A DNA stretch of 64,000 nucleotides from Streptomyces dangxiongensis (GTDB lineage Bacteria > Actinomycetota > Actinomycetes > Streptomycetales > Streptomycetaceae). The stretch lies in contig NZ_CP033073.1 in assembly GCF_003675325.1 (NCBI RefSeq), forward strand, positions 4,030,001 through 4,094,000. The letters run 5' to 3'. Both the position numbers and the translations under genes were made by a program. Positions 57,138 to 64,000 of this stretch are shown here, piece after piece; position 1 is the stretch's first letter, and each line of letters opens with the position of its first letter. The notes under the pieces were generated by a model. The model saw only the letters and a list, made by a program, of their open reading frames with translations, was not told the origin of the DNA and did not search any database.

Positions 57138-57210
57138 GCACTCGTAGCTTAACGGATAGAGCATCTGACTACGGATCAGAAGGTTGCAGGTTCGAATCCT
57201 GCCGAGTGCA
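57138..57210 (+). tRNA. tRNA-Arg(ACG)
   Basis: 73-nt tRNA: acceptor GCACTCG/CGAGTGC, anticodon ACG in loop CTACGGA, T-arm GCAGG-TTCGAAT-CCTGC, discriminator A; CCA not encoded. The integrase remnant lies just downstream in inverse orientation, so its 3' end is the likely attachment site of the decayed element. Confidence 0.97.
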
Positions 57211-57230
57211 CAAAGAAACACCAGGTCAAG

Positions 57231-57264
57231 GCCCTGATTCTCCCAAGTGGAGGTCAGGGCTTTT
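57231..57264 (+). terminator. Rho-independent terminator after tRNA-Arg
   Basis: GCCCTGA at 57231-57237 pairs with TCAGGGC at 57254-57260, followed directly by TTTT. Confidence 0.8.
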
Positions 57265-57317
57265 GCGTTGCGTCTCACGGAATCACTCGTCACTGTACGT
57301 GATTGATCAGTTACAGT

Positions 57318-57587
57318 TCAGCCGAGCAGTTCCATCAGTTTCTCGGAGCCCGCCATGAGCGACTGCGGGTCGGGGTGGACGTGGTTGCGCTTCGTGAAGG
57401 CCAGGTCGCTGTGCCCGGCCCACGCCGAGACCACCGTGTCCGGCACGCCACCGTCGGCCATCCACGACAGGCAGGCGTGGCGAGCGTCGTACAGCCGGGT
57501 CTTGCGGACTCCGGCGGAGGCCATGAGTTTGTACGCCTCACGCCGCAGCTTGTCCGTCTTCCAGTCCTTGCCGATGTGGAAGGCCTT
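57318..57587 (-). pseudogene. C-terminal remnant of a tyrosine recombinase (integrase)
   Basis: Only the last 90 or so residues of a phage/AICE-type integrase remain: KLMASAGVRKTRLYDARHACLSWMADGGVPDTVVSAWAGHSD gives the box II R-x-x-H and the later His, and TKRNHVHPDP is where relatives have TKRxYVHPD. The nucleophilic Tyr is replaced by His, so it could not cut DNA even if complete. Its 5' end overlaps the 3' end of the DUF5753 regulator gene in another frame, which marks a deletion junction. Confidence 0.8.
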
Positions 57588-58407
57588 CGATGAGGTTCTG
57601 AGCGTCAACGCCGTACACGGCGGCCTCTCGGAGCGTGTTCCAGCCCCGCAGGTAGGTAGCCACGCTCTCGGCGTCGTCCAGCCACAGCTCTGCATGCCAG
57701 TCCTCGGCGATCACGAGCCTGTCATCCAGGATCCAGAAACCGTTGGCTGTCGGGATCTTGAGCGAGGCGCCGAGCGGAATGATCCCCAGCTTCACGGTGT
57801 CCATGCCGATGATGCCCGCGAGCCGGTCGAGTTGGCTGGCGAGGACAGACGGAGGACAGATCAGGGCGTGTAGAGCCGCCTCCCACACCAGGGCGTGGAA
57901 CTTCCGGCCTGCCTCGTACAACCACTCCTGGCGCCGCATACGGGCGCGGACGGCAGCATCTGTGTCGCGGACCGAGCCCTGGAGGTCTGCGTACCGCAGG
58001 AAGATGTGACGTGCGTAGTCGGCCGTCTGCAGCATGCCAGGGACGACAGACTCCTCCCAGGCGTAGATGGCCTGGGATCGCCCGACCTCAAGGTTCCAAT
58101 TGTCTTGCACGGGCCGGTGCCCGGCGGCCAGTTGCCGGCGCCAGGAGCGGATGTGGGACTCAAAGCCCTTGAGCCGGGCGTCCAGTTCATCGAAGACGTC
58201 CGGCTGGCCGACGCCTCCGGCCCAGGCCCGTAGGTCTTCGCTGGTGGCGGTCTGCTGGCCGTTCTCCAGCTTGTAGATCTTGGAGTGGGGCCAGCCGAGT
58301 CGCTGAGCTAGTTGCGTGCCGGTGAGCCGCCCTCCCGGGGCCGACAGCCGGAGTTCCCTCAAGCGCAGCCCGAGGGCCTCCCTGGCCTGCTGGAAGTCTG
58401 TGCTCAC
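57538..58407 (-). CDS. XRE-type helix-turn-helix regulator, DUF5753 family
   Basis: A 289-residue regulator: HTH about 12-65 (LRLRELRLSAPGGRLTGTQLAQRLGWPHSKIYKLENGQQ) and DUF5753 about 90-270 (WNLEVGRSQAIYAWEESVVPGMLQTADYAR, LDRLAGI...LGIIPLGA). The last dozen residues (about PHRQGLEDGQ onward) are probably not native because they read over the integrase relic. These regulators typically sit next to DUF397 or DUF6879 genes; here a broken DUF6879 gene is directly upstream on the same strand. Confidence 0.87.
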   Translation of the reverse strand: MSTDFQQAREALGLRLRELRLSAPGGRLTGTQLAQRLGWPHSKIYKLENGQQTATSEDLRAWAGGVGQPDVFDELDARLKGFESHIRSWRRQLAAGHRPVQDNWNLEVGRSQAIYAWEESVVPGMLQTADYARHIFLRYADLQGSVRDTDAAVRARMRRQEWLYEAGRKFHALVWEAALHALICPPSVLASQLDRLAGIIGMDTVKLGIIPLGASLKIPTANGFWILDDRLVIAEDWHAELWLDDAESVATYLRGWNTLREAAVYGVDAQNLIEGLPHRQGLEDGQAAA

Positions 58408-58419
58408 TGGTTCCGCTCG

Positions 58420-59027
58420 CTAGTGGTCGGCGCCGAGGAGCGCCGCGAACTCGTCGTACCGGACGGACCCGTGCACCGCTGCGTCGCGGACCTGGCAGTA
58501 CCGCAAGACCTCGGCAGGCTCCGTGATGACCTCGACGTCATGGAAGGCGTCCTCGTCATCGAAGCGCAGGACGGCCACCAACCGACTGTCGAAAATCCAG
58601 AAGTCTTCCGCGGGCAACCCGGAGCCGCTCCGCGTCCTCGCGCCACAGGTTCCGCACGTCCTCACCCGTCGCCGCGTTGCACTTCGCGTAGTCGAGCAGG
58701 AACAACTGTCCCTCTGTCGGCGGGTTGTCGACGACGCGGACCCGCCCGACGTACTTGCCGCTGGCCGTCTGCTGGCGGATGTTCGCGCACCACTCGCTGT
58801 CGAGGTCGCACGGGGCCGTGCCGGTGGATCAGCTTGGGCACGCGGGTGACCTTCTTGGGCCCGTGATTGACGAGGAGTTCACGCGGCACGATCACCGCAG
58901 TATCTCCGGGACCGAAGTGCTGGAGCTGGGCGATGTCCTCGGGGCCGGTGAGCGGTGTTCCCTGGACGATGATCTCACCGGAGTCGAGATCCTCGTGGGT
59001 GTGGGGCCCTGTCGCCACCAGCATCAC
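58420..59027 (-). pseudogene. Broken DUF6879-like gene
   Basis: Three frames must be joined. The first part (from 59027) reads THEDLDSGEIIVQGTPLTG and ends near VPKLI. The middle reads DLDSEWCANIRQQTASGKYV and VRVVDNPPTEGQLFLLDYAK in a second frame, entered near 58835. The end reads LPAEDFWIFDSRLVAVLRFDD in a third frame entered near 58620, where one extra G in CGGGTT explains the shift. The tail matches DUF6879 proteins, partners of DUF5753 regulators. It may be one or two genes; either way not intact. Confidence 0.55.
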
Positions 59028-59158
59028 CGGCGCTGATGCGCCCGCACCACAGCGTGCACCCCCTCGCGTGAGACCACACGAGAACGGTCAGCCAGACTGA
59101 GAGAACATTCGAGAACATCGCATCGCGGCCAGTAGCTCCCGTCCTTACCGTCCTGTCC

Positions 59159-59407
59159 ATGGTCACAGCACGCGACGATGTTGATCCCTTCGCAGTCATG
59201 GAGTCCCTACAGGCGGCTCCTGATCAGGCACGCATCGTGCTGCCCTCGCTCGGAGTCGATGCCGGCTCGCCCGCTCTTGGGCTCGTGGAACTGGGCCGCG
59301 CGCGTGCCGACGTAGCCATGCGACTGGCAGAGGCGCTCCGACATGGCGGCGACGAGTGGGCGGCGCGGGTAGGCCCGGCGAGGACTGCGGTCTCCCGCCC
59401 CGGATGA
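59159..59407 (+). CDS. Small hypothetical protein, first of a coupled operon
   Basis: 82 residues, no family recognised; a helical protein with ALGLVELGRARADVAMRLAEALR. Its TGA overlaps the next ATG (ATGA at 59404-59407), and the same happens at the next junction, which supports real coding. It is divergent from the broken DUF6879/DUF5753 genes. Confidence 0.6.
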   Translation: MVTARDDVDPFAVMESLQAAPDQARIVLPSLGVDAGSPALGLVELGRARADVAMRLAEALRHGGDEWAARVGPARTAVSRPG

Positions 59408-59565
59408 CCTTGCGGGTCTACACCGTGGACCGCAAAGGTCGCGTCACGAGCGACTCCGGCATCCACGGCTTCGAGGGCGCCGAAGCCGAAACGGCCACAA
59501 GCCTTGGGCAGGAGTTCCCTCCCTGTGCGTGCCCTCACCACCGGGCCATGAGGACAGTGCGATGA
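59404..59565 (+). CDS. Very small hypothetical protein (53 aa)
   Basis: Starts at the ATG overlapping the previous stop and itself overlaps the next gene (ATGA at 59562-59565). The product MTLRVYTVDRKGRVTSDSG... ends with a Cys-His motif, CACPHHRA, a possible metal site. Function unknown. Confidence 0.6.
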   Translation: MTLRVYTVDRKGRVTSDSGIHGFEGAEAETATSLGQEFPPCACPHHRAMRTVR

Positions 59566-59783
59566 GCGCCCCCACCACCGACACCGCCTCATGGTCCCCG
59601 GAGTGCGCTCTCGCTCTCCGCCCGGGTTACGAGGACCTGCACGCACAGTGCCGTCAGACGGAGGACGTTCCTCTGCCCTACGCCACCGGACTCCTGCTCG
59701 TGCACCGCTGCACCTGCCTGTGCCACGCCTACAACCGCCAGGGCACCACCCGAGTCGCCCGTTCCAGCCAGATGACTCAGTAG
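59562..59783 (+). CDS. Small Cys-rich hypothetical protein (73 aa)
   Basis: Begins at the overlapping ATG (MSAPTTDTASW). It contains ECALALRPGYEDLHAQCRQ and, near the end, HRCTCLCHAYNR, a C-x-C-x-C-H cluster suggestive of zinc or iron binding. Earlier in-frame starts would run through the preceding gene. No named family recognised. Confidence 0.6.
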   Translation: MSAPTTDTASWSPECALALRPGYEDLHAQCRQTEDVPLPYATGLLLVHRCTCLCHAYNRQGTTRVARSSQMTQ

Positions 59784-59899
59784 CTCCCGCTGGGACGGGA
59801 TCCGCAAGGCGCCCCCACCGTGCGTCCAGACCTGGACAGGCTGGCAGACGGGGCGGGCTTGAACCGGTACGGCACGACCTGTCTCCGAAGGAGTAGTCC

Positions 59900-60400
59900 A
59901 TGACCGTCACGCTCGACCGACCTACGAGCGCCCGCACACGGAACCCGAAGGAACTCCTCAACGCCGTCCAGCCCCACATCAAGCACCTGACGATCAACGT
60001 CCTGGACAGCGGCATGACCCTCTGGGACCGTGAGGTCGCCCTGCTGCTGCGCGACCACACGATGGTCCGTGACATGGCCGAGCGCATCCTCGGCAACGCC
60101 GTCATGTACACCATTGGCTGCATCGAGCAGCCCGAGGTCCACCTGGGGGTCGGCAAGCTTGTCGACATCGGCGTCCACCGGCTCATCCTCGACACGCCGG
60201 TGTGGTGGGCCCTCTGCGACGTGTACAACGAGGGCCGCTACAAGCACCACGCCCCGTTCATCTAGCGCCGCCGCGACGGTCTGTGCCTGCGCACGGCGGA
60301 CTTCCTGAAGTCCATCGGCTTCGACGTCGACGAGGAGCTGTGGGCGATCGACAGCACGGACTGCTCACCGTGCGACAACAAGGTGCCCGACAGCCACTGA
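59900..60400 (+). pseudogene. Hypothetical protein gene with an in-frame TAG
   Basis: The frame opens with MTVTLDRPTSARTRNPKE and shows well-behaved globular sequence (LTINVLDSGMTLWDREVALLLRDHTMVRDMAERILGNAV, LILDTPVWWALCDVYNEG). It meets TAG at 60263-60265 after HHAPFI, then continues in the same frame for 44 sensible residues (RRRDGLCLRTADFLKSIGFD, ending SPCDNKVPDSH) to TGA at 60398-60400. A single G-to-T change (GAG to TAG) explains the break. RBS AAGGAG precedes the ATG. Function unknown; between the small genes and a methyltransferase. Confidence 0.75.
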
Positions 60401-60472
60401 ACGGTCCTACCCTCGCTCCTGTCCTCGGTCCCCCCGGAGGACAGGGGCCAGCCCTTTCGAAGAGGAATCGCC

Positions 60473-61129
60473 TTGCCCGCACAACACGACATCGCCGCCG
60501 AGACGGAGCTGTGGGACACCTACGCCGCCTCCGCCTTCGCAGACGACGCGGAGCCGAGCTTCTGCTGGACCCAGTACGCCGGACACGGACCCGGCCCGGA
60601 ACTACTCGGCAACCCACACACCGTCCTGGAGATCGGCTGCGGCACCGGCCGCGCCCTCGCCCACCTCACTCAGCGCGGCATCACGGCTCGGGGCGTGGAC
60701 TTGTCTCCCGTCATGGTCGAGAGGACCACCACGAAGTGGGCCAGCACTGGAGCGGAGTTCGTGTGCTCCGAGGTCCTGGAGTACCTGGGCGAGCATGAGG
60801 ACGCGTACGACGCCGTCTACTCGATCTTCGGAGCCGCCTGGTTCACTGACCCGAGCCGCCTCTTCCCCCTTGTCCGTCAGCGGCTCAACTCCGGCGGCGT
60901 CTTCGTCTTCTCACAGCCTCCAGCCATCCCCGGCGCGTACGGGCCCCAGGGCATGTACAAGGGAGGCTTCGCCGGCAAGGCGATGTTCACCTACCGCTAC
61001 AGCTACCGTCCGGCGGTGTGGAAGCGCATGCTGACACGGGCCGGGTTCGCCACAGCCGACGCGCAGGTCCTCGACGCGCCTCACCCTGGGTACATCGGGA
61101 CGCTCCTCGTCCGCGCGGTCGTTCCGTGA
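60473..61129 (+). CDS. Class I SAM-dependent methyltransferase
   Basis: A 218-residue Rossmann methyltransferase: motif I VLEIGCGTGRALAHL near 50, motif II GVDLSPVMVERTTTKW near 74, AEFVCSEVLEYLG near 93, and YDAVYSIFGAAWFTDPSRLFPLVRQRLNSGGVFVFSQ near 112. The start is a TTG at 60473, with AGAGGAA six bases before it. Last gene of the small-gene operon; a hairpin follows immediately. Substrate unknown. Confidence 0.87.
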   Translation: MPAQHDIAAETELWDTYAASAFADDAEPSFCWTQYAGHGPGPELLGNPHTVLEIGCGTGRALAHLTQRGITARGVDLSPVMVERTTTKWASTGAEFVCSEVLEYLGEHEDAYDAVYSIFGAAWFTDPSRLFPLVRQRLNSGGVFVFSQPPAIPGAYGPQGMYKGGFAGKAMFTYRYSYRPAVWKRMLTRAGFATADAQVLDAPHPGYIGTLLVRAVVP

Positions 61130-61130
61130 C

Positions 61131-61147
61131 TTCTCATCCCATGAGAA
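61131..61147 (+). terminator. Short hairpin after the methyltransferase gene
   Basis: TTCTCA-TCCCA-TGAGAA directly after the stop codon. Weak as a terminator stem (6 bp, AT-rich). Confidence 0.4.
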
Positions 61148-61206
61148 TGCCGTCCCCACCACCCTTGAGAACGGATTCGGTGCCCCAAGATCCTGTCAGT
61201 GACTAG

Positions 61207-61226
61207 GAGCGTGGGTCAGTAACAGG
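61207..61226. repeat. IS left inverted repeat
   Basis: GAGCGTGGGTCAGTAACAGG; matches the complement of the right end (63573-63592) with one mismatch in the first 17 bases. Confidence 0.8.
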
Positions 61227-61357
61227 CAACTGGTTGGGAGGCCGTGAGCGGTGAGATCAGTCGCGGTCGTCCGGTTGGCGCCTGTGAGGCAGGGATGAGG
61301 TTCTGCCCGTCAGGTGAGCGGCCTGGTAGGGCCGTGACGGGGCCGGGGACCGGCTGA

Positions 61358-62875
61358 TCAGCCGACCACGGTGGCGAGTCCGGCGGTTCCGGCGTGTCGG
61401 AAGATCTCGCGGAGGTTGTGGCAGGCGGCCAGCAGGCGCCACTCGCCGCGGGCGCCGTCTTCGCTGCGCAGGAGGAGCCGGCGGCCGCTCTGGCAGGTCA
61501 TGATCTGGCCGAAGACGGGTTCGACGATGGCCTTGCGGCGACTGTAGGCGGCCTTGCCGGGCCTGGTCCGCAGCTTGCGGGCCATCCGCTCCTTCAGGGT
61601 GGCGTTCGCTGGTATCCGTCCGCGCGGTGCGGGCGGGACCTGCTCGTCGTGTGCCAGGCGTCCGGTGGCCATGAACGTATCCGTGTCGCAAACGAGTTGA
61701 CGGTCCCTCGCGGCGTTGAGATTGGCCTCGGAGCAGTAGCCGGCGTCGACCAGCGCCTGCTTGGGGTGGCGGCCGGTGTTCGCCGCGGACTGGTCGAGCA
61801 TGGTGGTGTAGTTCAGCGCGTCCGAGGGGTTGGTCGTCACGTCGGCTGCGGTGGTGACCTGGTGCTTCTCGTCCACGACGGCCTGGGCGTTGTAAGCCTG
61901 GATGTAGGCGCCGTCGCTGTTCTTCATGATCCGCGAGTCGGGGTCGGTGAAGTTGGCCTGCGCCTTGGGCTTGGGATGCGCCTTCGCGGCGGCCTTGTCC
62001 CCGGCGTCGGTGACGGCCTGCTCGTCGCTGGTGCCGCCACGCTCCTGACGGCGGCGTTCCTTGTCCTGGGCGCGGCGGCGTGCCTTGGCGGCGGCCTCGG
62101 CCTCGATCTGCGCGCGAGCGGCCTGCAGTTTGGCCAGGCGCTTCTCCCGGCGGTCCAGCTCGGCGGGCAGGTCGGTGTCCTTGCCGTCGGTGCCGAACAT
62201 CTGGTCCTCGGCTTCGTCGGTGGCCTGCGCATCGGCCAGCAGCGCCTGGGCCTTCGCCTCCAGGGCTGCTGTGTCGGCCTCGATCCGCTCCTCCTTGTCG
62301 ACCAGGCGGCCGTAGCTCATCGCCTTGTGCTTGGAGGCGTTGGCCTGAAGTTTCGTGCCGTCCAGGGCGACGCGGCCCATCTTGACCATGCCGAGCTTGG
62401 TCGCGAGGTGCAGCGACTGGGTGAACAGGGTGGCGAGCGCGTCCAGGTGGCGGCGGCGGAACCGTGAGATCGAGCGGAAGTCCGGGGCTTGGTCGGCGGC
62501 CAGGAACCGGAACGCGACGTCGTCGGTGCACTTGCGCTCGATCGCCCGCGAGGAGCGGACGCCGATGGTGCAGCCGTAGATCAGCAGCCGCAGCATCAGC
62601 CGGGGGTCGTATGGCGGGTAGCCGCGCTTGTCGGTGTAGTCCGCCAGCACCGGCGAGAGGTCGAGCACCTCGTCGACCAGGTCGGCGACGAACCGGGCGA
62701 GGTGGCCCTCGGGCAGCCAGTCGTTCAGCGACGGAGGCAGCAACAGGACCTGGTGCGGGTCGAACGCCCGGAACGTCTTGTCCACCGCCGCCGGACGGCC
62801 TCCAGACCGCTTCTTCTCGACCGGCTCGACCTCGAACAGTCCATCCCCACCACGCATATCGTGATCATTTCGCAT
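61358..62875 (-). CDS. IS1182-family DDE transposase
   Basis: A 505-residue transposase. N-terminal domain with PSLNDWLPEGHLARFVADLVDEV and YPPYDPRLMLRLLIYGCTIGVRSSRAIE (about 50-110). The catalytic first Asp is in VALDGTKLQANAS near 173, a long Lys/Arg/Glu/Ala coiled insertion follows (195-310), the second Asp is in LVDAGYCSEANL near 375 and the Glu in KAIVEPVFGQI near 465. Full length, so potentially active. Confidence 0.93.
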   Translation of the reverse strand: MRNDHDMRGGDGLFEVEPVEKKRSGGRPAAVDKTFRAFDPHQVLLLPPSLNDWLPEGHLARFVADLVDEVLDLSPVLADYTDKRGYPPYDPRLMLRLLIYGCTIGVRSSRAIERKCTDDVAFRFLAADQAPDFRSISRFRRRHLDALATLFTQSLHLATKLGMVKMGRVALDGTKLQANASKHKAMSYGRLVDKEERIEADTAALEAKAQALLADAQATDEAEDQMFGTDGKDTDLPAELDRREKRLAKLQAARAQIEAEAAAKARRRAQDKERRRQERGGTSDEQAVTDAGDKAAAKAHPKPKAQANFTDPDSRIMKNSDGAYIQAYNAQAVVDEKHQVTTAADVTTNPSDALNYTTMLDQSAANTGRHPKQALVDAGYCSEANLNAARDRQLVCDTDTFMATGRLAHDEQVPPAPRGRIPANATLKERMARKLRTRPGKAAYSRRKAIVEPVFGQIMTCQSGRRLLLRSEDGARGEWRLLAACHNLREIFRHAGTAGLATVVG

Positions 62876-62929
62876 GAAAGATCGCGAAGCGCTGGCGGGG
62901 CGCCGCCGGGCCCTCGTGCGTGGCAGTGG

Positions 62930-63505
62930 TCAGCCTTGCTGGCGGAAGTCCAGCATGTAGAAGACCTTGTCGTAGCGGTGTTCGCCGACGGCGACGAAGT
63001 CGGGCAGACGGCCGTATTCGGCGAAGCCCAGCGACCGGTAGAGGTGCAGGGCATTGGTGTTGTCGCCACGGGCGTCCAGGGTGAGGACCTCGATACCCGC
63101 CTCCCGGGCGTCAGCGATCAAGGCAGCGGTCAGCGCCCGACCGACACCACGACCATGGGCAGCAGCATCTACCGCGATCTTCTCCAGATCGGCGTGTGGC
63201 CGATGGGTCGGTCGGGCGTAGCGGAGCCAGTACCCCAACCCGACAAGCCGACGGTCGAGGTAAGCGGCACGCAGGGCCGCATCCCCGGCCTGCACCGCAG
63301 AGACGACGTAGCCGAGAAGTTCCGCCACCTCATCCCGCGAGGGTGGTTCGACCCAGCCCAGCGCGGCACCTCCACCCACCAGGTCCGCCAGGATCCGGTG
63401 GGCCGACTCCGCGAACCGGACCTCCAGTTCCGGATCGGAAGTCAGCTCCATGGCGTCAAGGATGGCGGGCACATTGGTCACACCGCTGGTCATGGCCGGA
63501 TTCAT
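62930..63505 (-). CDS. GNAT N-acetyltransferase (IS passenger)
   Basis: A 191-residue GNAT protein: core DLEKIAVDAAAHGRGVGRALTAALIADAREAGIEVLTLDARGDNTNALHLYRSLGFAEYG (about 105-165) includes the acetyl-CoA R/Q-x-x-G-x-G/A loop as HGRGVGRAL. It lies between the transposase start and the right inverted repeat, same strand, so it moves with the element. Could detoxify an antibiotic or modify a metabolite; specificity not readable. Confidence 0.88.
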   Translation of the reverse strand: MNPAMTSGVTNVPAILDAMELTSDPELEVRFAESAHRILADLVGGGAALGWVEPPSRDEVAELLGYVVSAVQAGDAALRAAYLDRRLVGLGYWLRYARPTHRPHADLEKIAVDAAAHGRGVGRALTAALIADAREAGIEVLTLDARGDNTNALHLYRSLGFAEYGRLPDFVAVGEHRYDKVFYMLDFRQQG

Positions 63506-63718
63506 GACCTGCAGCCTAGGCCAGCCCCAAGGCCCAGCCGAGGCCCCTCGCTCCAGCCTCGGCTGCAGCCAACCCGTTACTGACCCATGCTCCTAGGCAC
63601 CGCAGATCATCGCAGGTGAGGGCGCCATCTCCACTGCCGGATAACGCGCAGGCACCAACACTCAGAGCACTGTGAAAGACCGAGGCAGATTGTCAGGCCG
63701 GAACGCCATGATTGGTCC

Positions 63719-64000
63719 GTGACCTCACTCAGCCACGCCCAGCGGTTGGCCGCCTACGTCAGGACGACCCTCGGCGACGGCCCGTTCCCGTCGCCCGGCG
63801 GCTGGATGCACATGGGTGCCGTGATTTGCGACGCCAGCTTCCAGGCACGCCGCAAGTACGAGTCGACGATCCGGCCGCGGATTCTCCAGCTCCAGTCGGC
63901 ATGGCCCGACGCTGCCACGGTCCAAGGCTTCCAAGCGCGACTTGCTATGGAAGATCTCGCCGCCGCCATGAACTTCAACAGCCCCCGCAGGGTAGCGACA
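63719..64000 (+). CDS. Unrecognised protein, 3' end outside window
   Basis: Open frame from a GTG at 63719 to the window end (94 codons), with plausible globular sequence, for example AQRLAAYVRTTLGD, GGWMHMGAVICDASFQARRKYESTIRPRI and FQARLAMEDLAAAMNF. No family recognised. It lies 122 bp beyond the IS right end. Confidence 0.55.
   Translation, partial: MTSLSHAQRLAAYVRTTLGDGPFPSPGGWMHMGAVICDASFQARRKYESTIRPRILQLQSAWPDAATVQGFQARLAMEDLAAAMNFNSPRRVAT

Larger units (their letters stand above)
61203..63596. mobile_element. IS1182-family insertion sequence with GNAT passenger gene
   Basis: Ends are defined by inverted repeats: GAGCGTGGGTCAGTAAC on the left (from 61207) and GAGCATGGGTCAGTAAC as the complement on the right (to 63592), each bordered outside by CTAG (61203-61206 and 63593-63596), which may be a 4-bp target duplication. 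Length about 2.4 kb. It carries the transposase (61358-62875) and an acetyltransferase gene (62930-63505), both on the minus strand. Confidence 0.85.

Noticed and set aside
61394..62467. 357-codon + strand frame inside the transposase
   Set aside because: Antisense to the transposase coding region; no similarity.

Overview
The DNA is very GC-rich, with short intergenic gaps, many GTG starts and GTGA/ATGA start-stop overlaps. Its gene set (fused CydCD, DUF5926, DUF5753 regulators, SSI-type protease inhibitor, several anti-sigma-like ATPases) is that of a Streptomyces chromosome. From memory, the conserved gene order (cydCD ... serS-pheA-DyP/copper cluster ... HtrA-like protease ... sigma factor, acyl-CoA ligase, MFS/TetR, large sensor) follows the central, oriC-proximal part of the S. 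coelicolor map. Clusters of DnaA-box-like 9-mers in three intergenic regions would fit that location.

Layout. 1-12.3 kb: 3' part of cydCD, a HAD phosphatase, an F420-type oxidoreductase, KptA, an EphD-like hydrolase/SDR fusion coupled to an M24 peptidase, and a four-gene ABC-2 exporter operon. 12.4-22.5 kb: a minus-strand run with a second HAD phosphatase, serS (three apparent frameshifts), pheA and the extracellular copper pathway dtpA-copCD-ecuC-sco-ycnI plus a membrane protein. 22.6-33.5 kb: two RsbW-like ATPases (one with a pentapeptide-repeat tail), an Xaa-Pro aminopeptidase, a frameshifted GAF/PP2C phosphatase, a small prim-pol-like protein, a secreted protein, DUF5926, GDPD and an HtrA-like protease.

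33.5-43.9 kb is accessory DNA laid out around three tRNA-Ser(TGA)-related sequences: a remnant, a degenerate copy and the intact gene. The first segment carries a catalase-like/DyP/ferredoxin-fold operon and a GAP transporter. The second carries a DUF3494 repeat protein, a DUF5819-HTTM pair and a decayed aminoacyl-tRNA-synthetase-like gene. 44-56.7 kb is conserved again: GGCT-like protein, prim-pol, SigE-family sigma factor, acyl-CoA ligase behind a perfect palindrome, MFS pump with divergent TetR and two matching operators, a giant degenerate hybrid histidine kinase (N-terminus broken by a 19-bp tandem duplication) and an SSI-like inhibitor.

56.8-64 kb starts with tRNA-Ser(GCT) and tRNA-Arg(ACG). 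Behind tRNA-Arg lie the wreck of an integrative element (integrase tail lacking its tyrosine, DUF5753 regulator, broken DUF6879 gene) and a divergent translationally coupled operon of small genes that ends in a methyltransferase, one member of which has an in-frame TAG. After that comes an IS1182-family element carrying a GNAT acetyltransferase passenger gene. The window ends inside an unrecognised gene.

Caution: several breaks (serS, the PP2C gene, the sensor kinase) hit genes expected to be intact, so some may be sequencing errors rather than biology.
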